Source: Nitrospirota bacterium (GTDB lineage Bacteria; Nitrospirota; Leptospirillia; Leptospirillales; Leptospirillaceae). Taken from it: a stretch of 64,000 bases of DNA. Position numbers and translations under genes: made by a program. The stretch lies in assembly GCA_021806225.1 (NCBI GenBank), contig JAJZXW010000015.1, positions 1-64,000 of the forward strand, read 5' to 3'. The notes beneath the pieces were generated by a model, which saw nothing but the letters and a program-made list of their open reading frames with translations, searched no databases and was not told the origin of the DNA. Shown here piece by piece: positions 55,069 through 63,123 of the stretch. Numbering within the stretch: the stretch's first letter is position 1; each line of letters starts with the position of its first letter.

Positions 55069-55143
55069 GCCATCAACCCGCCTTGGAGACCGACATTGCC
55101 CGAGTCTTCCTGTCCTGCAATGAACTGTTTGAGAAGCAAGCCC

Positions 55144-55172
55144 ATTAAATCATTGCATTCTTGACTTGTCAA
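55144..55172 (-). promoter_or_regulatory. Sigma-70 promoter for the cytochrome c gene
   Basis: Minus-strand TTGACA (55167-55172), a 17-base spacer and TTTAAT (55144-55149): a near-consensus promoter. Start near 55137 gives a leader of about 184 bases. One of the strongest promoters in the window. Confidence 0.75.
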
Positions 55173-55267
55173 GAGAACTGGACGAATCTCGGAGTGCCAG
55201 GCTGGATCCGGTGCTGTGACCGAATTCCCCGATTGCCCTTTTCCCTGGACTCTAGTAAGATCCGCCC

Positions 55268-56095
55268 ATGTCTTTCTTGCCTGGGGAACCCCTTATCCTT
55301 TATATGCCCAACGGGCGCGTCGTCTCCATAGCCGCCCTTCGCCCCGGCTCCAAAACCCATGTGGACGGGACCCCCGTTCCGCACTCTTATCTGATGGAGG
55401 AGGCCAGGGAGGGTGTTCCTCTCGTTCTGGAGAAAGGGGGATGGGTCCTTCCACTTCGTCCCACCCACGCCGAATCCCTGTCGAATCTCAAGAGGCGCAC
55501 ACAAATCATCTATCCCAAGGACCAGGGGCTGATCCTTCTCTGGGCCGACATTCGCCCCGGCCAGCGCGTCCTCGAGTCCGGGATCGGAAGCGGAGCCCTG
55601 ACAGTCTCCCTCCTCAGGATGGTGCGTCCCGGAGGATGCGTCCTGTCGGTAGAACGGAGGGCGGAACATGCCGAGGAGGCGGTCCGGAATGTCGCCATTC
55701 TCGACCCTGCGGGACCTCCGGATCATGAACTCAGGATCGGCGACATGTATGACCAGGATCTCTTCGGCTCCGGAGAGCGCCTCTTCGACCGCGTGATCCT
55801 GGATCTGCCAGAACCCTGGAAGGCGATCGACAACGTGCGAAAGATCCTTCGTCCGGGAGGGATCCTTCTGACCTATGTCCCGACCCCCCTTCAGGTCCAT
55901 ACGCTCTCTCTCGCGCTCCAGGAGACGGGACATTTTCACCTCATCCGGACCGTCGAGTCGATCGTCCGGGACTGGGAGTTCGGTCCGCAGAGCGTCCGGC
56001 CGGCCCATCGCATCATCGGCCACACCGGGTTCGTGACGACCTGCCGATTCGCATCCGAACCGCGTCCGTACATACCCTGGGAAGCCCCTTTTTAG
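55268..56095 (+). CDS. trmI: tRNA (adenine-58-N1)-methyltransferase
   Basis: A 275-residue SAM methyltransferase of the TrmI/GCD14 family that forms m1A58 in the T loop. An N-terminal small beta domain is followed by RRTQIIYPKDQGLILLWADI, VLESGIGSGALTVSLL (SAM site) and DRVILDLPEPWKAIDNV, typical of TrmI. It runs rightward from the ATG at 55268, divergent from the cytochrome gene and overlapping convergently by four bases with the nitrilase gene. Confidence 0.85.
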   Translation: MSFLPGEPLILYMPNGRVVSIAALRPGSKTHVDGTPVPHSYLMEEAREGVPLVLEKGGWVLPLRPTHAESLSNLKRRTQIIYPKDQGLILLWADIRPGQRVLESGIGSGALTVSLLRMVRPGGCVLSVERRAEHAEEAVRNVAILDPAGPPDHELRIGDMYDQDLFGSGERLFDRVILDLPEPWKAIDNVRKILRPGGILLTYVPTPLQVHTLSLALQETGHFHLIRTVESIVRDWEFGPQSVRPAHRIIGHTGFVTTCRFASEPRPYIPWEAPF

Positions 56096-56919
56096 TCCAA
56101 GAGGGAGGTATAGAGACCCGGCCGTCTCTGCTCGAAGAAATCGCTTCGGGAGGAGACTTTTTTGGACAGGGCCTCCTCCGGCTCGACCTCCGCGACGAGA
56201 AGGGCCGGAGAGTCGGAGGGGGCACGGGCGATGATGTCGCCCCGGGGACCTATGATCTGGCTCTGGCCGATAAAGGTCAGCGGAGCCCGGCCTCCCCGTT
56301 CCTCTCGTCCGGTCCTGTTGGCCGTCACGGTGAAGACCCGGTTTTCCACCGAACGGAGAATCATCCCCTGGGGGCCGAACGGAAGGACCCAGTTCGAAGG
56401 ATGGGCTACCACGAGAGCCCCCGAAAGGGCCAGGGAGCGAAGGGCTTCCGGGAAGAGCCAGTCGAAGCAGATCATGAGTCCGAGGGGACCGAAAGGAGTC
56501 TCCACTACCGGCAGGGGGCGGGTTCCCTCGAGGAAGAAATCCCGCTCCTCGTCGAACAGGTGAATCTTGTCGTAGGAGGTCAGGAGTTTCTTTCCATAGA
56601 CGACAAGGGCCCCGTTCGCGGTTCCTCTGTCACGCTTTATGGGAAGCCCGGCCACCACAACGGCTCCTGTTTTGGAGGAAATCTCCGAAAGGAAGCGGAA
56701 GGTCGGACCGTCCTCCGGCTCTGCGAGGTCTGCGACCTCGGCGGGTGAGTCGAACTGGTAGCCCGTGGCGAAGAGCTCGGGAAGGACGATCAGGTTCGCG
56801 GAGGGATCGGGGCGGCCCAGAACCTGGCGGGCGACCGACTCCCTGTTCTTTTCCGGATGGCCGAATTCCGGCTGGTTCTGGACGACGGCGATCGTGATCT
56901 TTTTCCTTTGATGCTGCAT
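56092..56919 (-). CDS. Nitrilase-superfamily carbon-nitrogen hydrolase
   Basis: A 275-residue amidase-type enzyme. The Glu-Lys-Cys triad appears in VLPELFATGY, SYDKIHLFDEE and GLMICFDWLFPE. KRDRGTANGALVVY and RSVENRVFTVTANRTG are further family marks. Substrate unknown; omega-amidase-like or N-carbamoyl amidase functions are possible. The ATG at 56919 has a weak ribosome-binding site. Confidence 0.85.
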   Translation of the reverse strand: MQHQRKKITIAVVQNQPEFGHPEKNRESVARQVLGRPDPSANLIVLPELFATGYQFDSPAEVADLAEPEDGPTFRFLSEISSKTGAVVVAGLPIKRDRGTANGALVVYGKKLLTSYDKIHLFDEERDFFLEGTRPLPVVETPFGPLGLMICFDWLFPEALRSLALSGALVVAHPSNWVLPFGPQGMILRSVENRVFTVTANRTGREERGGRAPLTFIGQSQIIGPRGDIIARAPSDSPALLVAEVEPEEALSKKVSSRSDFFEQRRPGLYTSLLD

Positions 56920-56938
56920 TCTGTCAGTCCCCGGATGA

Positions 56939-56967
56939 TTGTCGTTTCAATTCACTCATGCTAGCAT
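56939..56967 (+). promoter_or_regulatory. Candidate sigma-70 promoter for the outer-membrane protein
   Basis: TTGTCG (56939-56944), 17-base spacer, TAGCAT (56962-56967). Moderate match. Gives a leader of about 80 bases to the ATG at 57054. Confidence 0.45.
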
Positions 56968-57053
56968 GGGGCGATTATAACATGGCTGTTCGCGGCAAGA
57001 TCTTGAGGGCGGCGGGTGTCACGTGCCAGGGGAGGAGTTCTTTGCAGGAAAAT

Positions 57054-57800
57054 ATGAGCCAGACGCCAGGGCCGGCCGTCGAGGGAGTGTCTCCCTCTGG
57101 TGCATCCCGACTCTTTTCTGGTGCGGCTGCTTTTTTCCTGATTTTCATTCTTTTCTCTTTCCCCGGATCTGGCTCCGCCTGGGCGGTCGATATCGACAAC
57201 CAGGACGGACTCCCAGACTTTTCTGGGCAGGCTGACGTCTCTCCCTCGGAATCGGTCAACCCGCTCGGTGCCCCGGGCCAGATCCTCTTTCAGGCCGATA
57301 TCGGGTTCGTCCCGGCCAGCGGGCCGACGGTCACGGGGGCGATCGGAAACGAAGGGCTCGGGACGGGCTTTCTGGTGGGAATCGAAGGGGGGTATACGGT
57401 TTACAAGAACCTTGCCCTGACTGCCAGCATCTCGGTCCACGCTTTCGGCAACGACACCAACGTTCCGGTTCTGATCGGAGCCCAGTACTTTTTCGCCAAC
57501 GGAGGCGGGTTTCCGATGACGGTGGCGAACAACCCGATCAATATCGTTCCCTACCTCGAGTTTGCCTTCGGACCGGCCTTCAACTCATCGACGGCCAGTA
57601 ACGGAATGGGGGTCGGGACGACGGGCTTTGCCTTCCGGGTTGGGCCCGGCATCATGATTCCGTTCGGAACCGTTAAACACCAGGGCGTTTTTTTCGAGAT
57701 CGACTATGAAAATCAGTCGGGCCCCTTTTCGGGGGCGGGCCTGTCGTCCTCTTCCATGGCGCTCGTACCCGTCAAGATCGGGTATATCACCCTTTTCTGA
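57054..57800 (+). CDS. Exported outer-membrane beta-barrel-like protein
   Basis: A 248-residue secreted protein. A longer than usual n-region leads to a hydrophobic core (AAFFLIFILFSFPG) and a cleavage site near SAWA-VD. The mature chain has alternating strands rich in Gly and aromatic residues (FLVGIEGGYTVYKNLALTAS, VPYLEFAFGPAF) and ends in Phe, as outer-membrane barrels do. Resembles OmpW/OprF-like small barrels in general build only. Start chosen for AGGA before the ATG at 57054. Function unknown. Confidence 0.6.
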   Translation: MSQTPGPAVEGVSPSGASRLFSGAAAFFLIFILFSFPGSGSAWAVDIDNQDGLPDFSGQADVSPSESVNPLGAPGQILFQADIGFVPASGPTVTGAIGNEGLGTGFLVGIEGGYTVYKNLALTASISVHAFGNDTNVPVLIGAQYFFANGGGFPMTVANNPINIVPYLEFAFGPAFNSSTASNGMGVGTTGFAFRVGPGIMIPFGTVKHQGVFFEIDYENQSGPFSGAGLSSSSMALVPVKIGYITLF

Positions 57801-57805
57801 GCGGA

Positions 57806-58192
57806 ATGATGATCCGAGTTTCCGGGCTTGACCATGTGGCCATACCAGTCTCCGACATGGAGCGGTCGATCCGCTGGTACCGGACCATGTTCGGGCTTGA
57901 ACGGCGGTTCGAGAAGGAGTGGGGGACAGAACCGGCTTTTCTCTGCGCCGGAGGGACCTGCATTGCTCTTCTGTCCAATGGAGGCGGACTCCCTGAAACG
58001 AGTCCTCCCACCGTGAGGCATTTCTGCTTCCGGACAGATGAAGAGGCCTTTGGCCGGGCCCTCGCGGAGCTTGAGTCCTCGGCGATTCCCTTCAGTCTCG
58101 ACGATCATGGAGTTTCTCGGTCCCTTTATTTTCAGGATCCGGACGGGCACTGGATCGAAGTGACTGTCTACCATGCTGGAATGGAGCCCTGA
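57806..58192 (+). CDS. VOC (glyoxalase/bleomycin-resistance) family protein
   Basis: A 128-residue metalloenzyme-fold protein: GLDHVAIPVSDMERSIRWYR with the first metal His, TVRHFCFRTDEE in the middle and YFQDPDGHWIEVTVYH at the end with Glu as ligand. It could be a lyase, dioxygenase or binding protein. Four bases past the outer-membrane protein stop. Confidence 0.8.
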   Translation: MMIRVSGLDHVAIPVSDMERSIRWYRTMFGLERRFEKEWGTEPAFLCAGGTCIALLSNGGGLPETSPPTVRHFCFRTDEEAFGRALAELESSAIPFSLDDHGVSRSLYFQDPDGHWIEVTVYHAGMEP

Positions 58193-58236
58193 AGGGCCCG
58201 TCTTCCTTGACAATCATCACGGGTGAAGCTTATCTT

Positions 58237-59235
58237 ATGAGCATGAATCCACTTATGACAACCGGCGTCAACACGATATGGTCCGCCTATCAGGCTCAGA
58301 TGGAGGCGGTGGAGGAGCGGCTTCGCCTCATCCTGAAGGATGTTCTTCCCCTGGCCAGCGAAATGACCTCCTATATCGTGAGTGGGGGAGGGAAGCGGCT
58401 TCGGCCTCTCCTGATGATCATTTCCTCACGGCTTTGCCAATCGGAAGGGGATGCCTCCATCCTGCTCGCGGCTGTCGTCGAGATGATCCATACGGCGACC
58501 CTTCTCCACGATGATGTCGTCGATAGCGCTGAACTTCGGAGGGGAAAGCCCGCCGCCCATCAGCGATGGGGAAATCAGCCCGCCATTCTGGTGGGTGATT
58601 TTCTCTATGCCAACTCCCTCTGGCTTGCCATGGGGCTTCACAACGACGAGGTCAATGACTCTCTGACCCTCGCCTGCAAGAAAATGTCCGAGGGTGAAAT
58701 CCTCGAGCTCTTCCTCGACCGGAACCTTTCGGCCTCCGAGGAGGACTATTTCACGGTGGCAGCCTGCAAGACGGCGACCCTCACTGCGAGCACCTGCCGT
58801 CTTGGAGGGATTCTTGGAGAGGTTCCGGAGTCCGGTAAAAATGCCCTTGAACAGTTCGGATATTTCGTTGGCATGGCCTTTCAGGTCGCCGATGACGCCC
58901 TGGACTACATGGCCAGCGTCGAACGCCTCGGGAAGACCCTGGGCCGCGATCTGGCCGAAGGGAAGATGACGCTTCCCCTGATTCACTGTCTTGCGAATGC
59001 GCCTTCATCGGTACGGCCCCTCCTGCAATCCAAGATTGGTTCCGGGGTATCACGGAACGAGGATCTTGAAGAGGTTCTTTCCCTGATGCGCGAAACCGGC
59101 TCGATCGAATATTCCCTTTCCAGGGCCAGGGAGTTTACCCGGCTGGCCCAGGATAATTTGTCCGCCTTTCCGGACTCTCCGGCCCGACAGCACCTGTTGG
59201 CTCTTTCCGACTTTGTCATCGCCCGGGACATGTAA
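58237..59235 (+). CDS. ispB: Long-chain polyprenyl diphosphate synthase
   Basis: A 332-residue trans-prenyltransferase. First aspartate motif LLHDDVVDSAELRRGKPA, second DDALDYMAS; also GGGKRLRPLL and VGDFLYANS. Makes the side chain of a quinone, octaprenyl or longer. The ATG at 58237 is chosen over an upstream TTG because homologues begin close to here. Chain length not predictable by eye. Confidence 0.85.
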   Translation: MSMNPLMTTGVNTIWSAYQAQMEAVEERLRLILKDVLPLASEMTSYIVSGGGKRLRPLLMIISSRLCQSEGDASILLAAVVEMIHTATLLHDDVVDSAELRRGKPAAHQRWGNQPAILVGDFLYANSLWLAMGLHNDEVNDSLTLACKKMSEGEILELFLDRNLSASEEDYFTVAACKTATLTASTCRLGGILGEVPESGKNALEQFGYFVGMAFQVADDALDYMASVERLGKTLGRDLAEGKMTLPLIHCLANAPSSVRPLLQSKIGSGVSRNEDLEEVLSLMRETGSIEYSLSRAREFTRLAQDNLSAFPDSPARQHLLALSDFVIARDM

Positions 59236-59273
59236 CCCGGGATCAATCCTGTCCCCTCAAAACGGAGGCATTC

Positions 59274-60557
59274 TTGGCAGATCTGATTCCCTTTAAAGGG
59301 CTGGTTTACGCGGATTCTCTGAAACCGTCCATGGACCGGTTGACCACTCCACCTTACGACATTATCTCGAAGGAAGCCCAGAAGGCCTTCTACGACAAGA
59401 ATCCGGACAATGTCATCCGTCTCGAGCTTCCGATTCCCCCGGATCCGGAAACCCCGGAAGACAACCGATACACCAGGGCCCGTAAGGATCTCGACAGAAT
59501 GATATCTTCGGGTGTCCTCAAGATTGACGAATATCCGGCTCTTTATCCCTATTCCATGACCTTCCGTGATCCCCTTACCACCACAGACCGGACGATTCGC
59601 GGGTTTGTCGGTCGAATCCGGCTCGAGGAATGGGAGAAGAAGATCGTCTATCCGCATGAGCGGACTCTGCAGGGGCCCAAGGAAGACCGAATGGCCCTTT
59701 TCAAGGCGACGGCGTGCTCCTTCAGCCAGATTTATCTTCTGTATCCCGATGCCGACCGGGAAATCATGGGTCTGCTTGAAAAGATGGCCAAGGAACGATT
59801 CCGGTCGACAGATGGAGACGGGGTTGTTCATACGCTTTCTGCGGTTACGGACAGGGCCACTCTCGACGCGGTTGTGAGATCCTTCGCCAGAAAATCACTC
59901 TTCATCGCTGACGGCCACCACCGCTATGAAACCTATCTCGCCTACCGGAACTACCGCCGGTCTCTCGAGTCGTCACCCAACCCGAGTGCCCCTTATGAAT
60001 TCGTCACCGTCTTTCTCGCGGCTCTTGAAGACGAGAATCTATCCGTTCTTCCGACGCACCGGCTTGTCCGAAATCTGTCCTCCGGGGGGCTCGCGTCCTT
60101 TCTGTCGGCCCTTGAGGGACGTTCGACGATCACCCGCTTCCCGGCTGCCGAATCCGATCGGTTCCTTGCGGCTCTTCGGGAATCATCCCCGGCGGAAACC
60201 GTCATCGGTGTGGCGGTGCGCGATACCCAGGAGCTCCTCGTTTGCCGTCTCAAGGTCGAGCGGGGCGATGGGGTCAAGGGACTCGACACCTATTGGCTTC
60301 AGGAAGCCGTTCTCTCTGCGATCCTCGGAATCACCCCGGAGCGTATCAGGACCGAGGATCTTTTGCGGTACGACAAGTCGGCTCCTTCCGTTTTAGAGAA
60401 GGTCTTCACTAACCGGGAGTACCCCCTTGGGTTCTTCATTCGGCCCGTTGCGGCCAAGGTGATCGAGGAAGTCTCCTTGCGAGGGGAGCTTATGCCCCAG
60501 AAATCCACCTACTTTTATCCGAAACCGCTCACCGGGATGGTGATGGCGACCCTGTAA
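59274..60557 (+). CDS. DUF1015-family protein
   Basis: A 427-residue protein of the widespread DUF1015 group: DLIPFKGLVYADS, TTPPYDIISKEAQKAFYDKN, VYPHERTLQGPKEDRMALFK and FIADGHHRYETYLAYRN. Function unknown; it is cytoplasmic. TTG start five bases after CGGAGG. Convergent with rluD, 15 bases apart. Confidence 0.8.
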   Translation: MADLIPFKGLVYADSLKPSMDRLTTPPYDIISKEAQKAFYDKNPDNVIRLELPIPPDPETPEDNRYTRARKDLDRMISSGVLKIDEYPALYPYSMTFRDPLTTTDRTIRGFVGRIRLEEWEKKIVYPHERTLQGPKEDRMALFKATACSFSQIYLLYPDADREIMGLLEKMAKERFRSTDGDGVVHTLSAVTDRATLDAVVRSFARKSLFIADGHHRYETYLAYRNYRRSLESSPNPSAPYEFVTVFLAALEDENLSVLPTHRLVRNLSSGGLASFLSALEGRSTITRFPAAESDRFLAALRESSPAETVIGVAVRDTQELLVCRLKVERGDGVKGLDTYWLQEAVLSAILGITPERIRTEDLLRYDKSAPSVLEKVFTNREYPLGFFIRPVAAKVIEEVSLRGELMPQKSTYFYPKPLTGMVMATL

Positions 60558-60572
60558 CGGGCCAGTGCGGCG

Positions 60573-61496
60573 CTACGGGGCAGTTTCGGTCAGGGTATCG
60601 ATCGCCCCCTGCATATCTTCCGGAATCGGGGAGGAGAATGCCATTTCCTCTCCGGTGACCGGATGGGTGAAACCCAGCCGCGCGGCATGCAGCATGATCC
60701 TCGGGAATTGCGTCTCTTCCTTCCCGCCTCTTTTCCGGTAGACCGGATCTCCGGCCAAAGGATACCCCAGATGCTGAAAATGTACCCTGATCTGGTGTGT
60801 CCGTCCCGTCAATAATGTAATGTCCACGAGAGAATATCCCTCCCTATAGGTCTTCATGATCCTGTACCGTGTCAGGGAAGGTTTACCCGAAGCCGTCACC
60901 GCGAATTTCTTCCTGTCTCCGCTTGATCGTCCGATGGGGGCGTCGATCGTCCCCCTTTTTGAGGGGGGGACACCGATGACGAGGGCGATGTAGCTTTTTG
61001 AAACCTGTCGGTCCTTGAACTGTCCCATCAGGTGATCGAGGACCTCTGGTGTTTTCCCCACCACCATCAATCCGGAGGTGTCCTGATCCAGCCTGTGGAC
61101 CAGTCCAGCCCTAGGAGGACCTTCCTCGTTGTCCGGAGGGGTTTCTTTCAGGAGGTGGCCGAGAAGGCCGTTCAGGAGTGTTCCCGAGCGGTGGCCGGGG
61201 GCGGGATGGACCACGAGCTTGGGTGGTTTGTTGATGACGAGGAGAGTCTCGTCCTCGTAGACGATGTTGAGGTCCATCTGTTCGGGGTTGTCAGCGCTCG
61301 GGGCCGGGGGCGGAATGAGGACAGTGATAAGGTCTCCCCCCCGGATCTTGTATGAGGCAGCCTCTTCTGCCCCATTGACCGTGACGAGACCTTCGTCGAT
61401 GATTCTCTGTATCCGGGAACGCGAAAAAGGGAGACACTTCTGGGCAAGATATTGATCGAGCCTTTTTTTTGATTCTCCCGGATCGACCTGGAACAT
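60573..61496 (-). CDS. rluD: RluA-family pseudouridine synthase
   Basis: A 307-residue rRNA pseudouridine synthase. S4 RNA-binding domain near the N-terminus (RLDQYLAQKCLPFSRSRIQR), catalytic Asp in LVHRLDQDTSGLMVVGK, and LLTGRTHQIRVHFQHLG. The presence of the S4 domain and the lspA neighbourhood favour RluD (23S helix 69). ATG at 61496 used; longer in-frame starts exist. Confidence 0.9.
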   Translation of the reverse strand: MFQVDPGESKKRLDQYLAQKCLPFSRSRIQRIIDEGLVTVNGAEEAASYKIRGGDLITVLIPPPAPSADNPEQMDLNIVYEDETLLVINKPPKLVVHPAPGHRSGTLLNGLLGHLLKETPPDNEEGPPRAGLVHRLDQDTSGLMVVGKTPEVLDHLMGQFKDRQVSKSYIALVIGVPPSKRGTIDAPIGRSSGDRKKFAVTASGKPSLTRYRIMKTYREGYSLVDITLLTGRTHQIRVHFQHLGYPLAGDPVYRKRGGKEETQFPRIMLHAARLGFTHPVTGEEMAFSSPIPEDMQGAIDTLTETAP

Positions 61497-61572
61497 GCGG
61501 CAGCCCCGATCCAGTGATTCCGGATCATCACCCTCGGAAGCGGATAACCCTTTGGATTTTTGCCGGATTATC

Positions 61573-62478
61573 TCAATGCCGACTGACGGATCGATCCTTT
61601 TCAACTTTCTCCCGCGCTTTATCCAGGAAGGATTTGATCGTTGTGTTACCAGGATCCTGCTTCTGTGCGATCTTCCATTCATTGATGGCGCGGTCGTAGT
61701 CCTCCTGGTCCATGTAGATCGTTCCCAGGTCGATTCGTGCCTGTAGATTCATCGGATTCATGTCCAGGGCTTCTTCAAGGACGCTGATTGCCCCGTCCCT
61801 GTCTCCGACCATGTTGAGGGTCCATCCCAATTCCCTCATCGTTTCGTCACTGGGTTCGATTTCGATTGCCTCCTCGAGTTCCATGATCGCTTCGTCCCAT
61901 TTCCCTTGCTCCGAATAGAGCAAGCCCAGGAGCTGGTGAACCCGAGGGTGGAGTGGGTCGATGTCGGTCAGAGCAAGGAAGTAGCGCTCGGCTTCTTCGA
62001 ATCGGGCATGCTCGAAGTAGATTTTTCCGATCGTTTCATAGGCGTCTGTGTTGAGCGGGTCCTCCTGAATCAGGTCGTTGAGAAGGAGCACGGCACGCTT
62101 CGGGTCCGAAAGTCCATGGGCCGCGAAGGCGAGATGTAGCAGGATGTCCCTTTTTTCGATAATGTTCTGACACCCTTCGATCAGGGTGTTGCCCAGTGTC
62201 TCAGCCTCCTCGAACTTCTTGAAGTAGATGAGGAGATGCAGGGCATATATCCCGAGCTTCCGGTCGTTGGCATTCGATTCCCGCCATTCGGAGACCCGTT
62301 TAAGGGCTTCGTCCAGACGTCCCCCCTGGATCAGCGCATCGGTCATAAGGTAGCGGAAGGGGAGAACTTCCGGCTCGTCCTTGATGGCGGACTCAGAAAG
62401 ATGGAAGGCCTTGAGCCATTCATTGTTTTCGAGAGCCAACTGGATACGGGTGATACGGCTTTTTGAGGTGGGTTCCAT
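61573..62478 (-). CDS. TPR-repeat protein
   Basis: A 301-residue soluble protein of at least six TPR units, for example AYETIGKIYFEHARFEEAER, PRVHQLLGLLYSEQGKWDEA and ARIDLGTIYMDQEDYDRAIN. No signal peptide. Probably an assembly or scaffold protein; no specific role can be read. It lies between lspA and rluD in one leftward group. Confidence 0.75.
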   Translation of the reverse strand: MEPTSKSRITRIQLALENNEWLKAFHLSESAIKDEPEVLPFRYLMTDALIQGGRLDEALKRVSEWRESNANDRKLGIYALHLLIYFKKFEEAETLGNTLIEGCQNIIEKRDILLHLAFAAHGLSDPKRAVLLLNDLIQEDPLNTDAYETIGKIYFEHARFEEAERYFLALTDIDPLHPRVHQLLGLLYSEQGKWDEAIMELEEAIEIEPSDETMRELGWTLNMVGDRDGAISVLEEALDMNPMNLQARIDLGTIYMDQEDYDRAINEWKIAQKQDPGNTTIKSFLDKAREKVEKDRSVSRH

Positions 62479-62524
62479 GCCGATCTCCTCCTAAGCTCTT
62501 TTTATCATGATGGACGGTGAAACA

Positions 62525-63028
62525 TCAGTGTTCAACGGTTGCCCTTTTTTGTTTTTGCTCCTCCCCCCACTGGAGAAAGAGCAGAAGGCCGACTCCCACC
62601 ACGATCCCGGAGTCGGCAATATTGAAGGCGGGCCAATGATAGTCTCTGACATAGAAGTCGAGAAAGTCGATGACACGCCCATGAAGGATCCTGTCGAGAA
62701 GATTTCCCGACGCTCCCCCGAGGATGAGGGCGAGCGGGTAGAATTCAGGAGATCCCGTCACTTTCTTTTTATGGCTGTAGTAAAGAATCGCGAACAGGGC
62801 CAGCGCGGTAAAGAGGATGAACCCTCCCTGATGGGATTCGTTTTGGGTCTGTGAAAAGAGGCCGAACACGATCCCGGTGTTCCTCACGGACACGATCCGG
62901 AAAAAATGGGGAATGACGTCGGTGTCGGTTCCGATCGGAATTTTTGAAAGGACATAATACTTGCTTGCCTGGTCGAGAGCGAACAGGCCCGCCCCCGTCA
63001 ATCCGTAAAAGAGCCATGAATTTTTGAT
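62525..63028 (-). CDS. lspA: Lipoprotein signal peptidase II, probable AUC start
   Basis: A 167-residue membrane aspartic protease that removes signal peptides from lipoproteins such as those at 47-2269. Motifs: LDQASKYYVLSKIP, NTGIVFGLF, GNLLDRILHGRVIDFLDFY and PAFNIADSGIVVG with the catalytic aspartates; four hydrophobic segments. The TTG at 63085 cannot be used because it lies between the -10 box and the expected RNA start. No ATG or GTG fits; ATC at 63026-63028 sits seven bases after AAAAGGGG and gives the usual N-terminus and length. Confidence 0.93.
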   Translation of the reverse strand: MKNSWLFYGLTGAGLFALDQASKYYVLSKIPIGTDTDVIPHFFRIVSVRNTGIVFGLFSQTQNESHQGGFILFTALALFAILYYSHKKKVTGSPEFYPLALILGGASGNLLDRILHGRVIDFLDFYVRDYHWPAFNIADSGIVVGVGLLLFLQWGEEQKQKRATVEH

Positions 63029-63087
63029 CGGCCATCCCCTTTTGATTGGAGGCAGGCGTCCGATGGGGACCTGCAACCTCGACAAAA

Positions 63088-63098
63088 ATTATATCATA
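63088..63098 (-). promoter_or_regulatory. Extended -10 promoter of lspA
   Basis: Minus strand TATGATATAAT, with perfect TATAAT at 63088-63093 and TGN extension, no -35 seen. Identical 11-mer to that at hflX. RNA start near 63081, leader about 53 bases. Confidence 0.65.
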
Positions 63099-63123
63099 AA
63101 TCGGGTCCGTATGGCCCGGCGAC

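Noticed and set aside
63085-63087. TTG start for lspA
   Set aside because: It lies three bases from the -10 hexamer, before the expected RNA start, and would add a 19-residue extension not typical of LspA.
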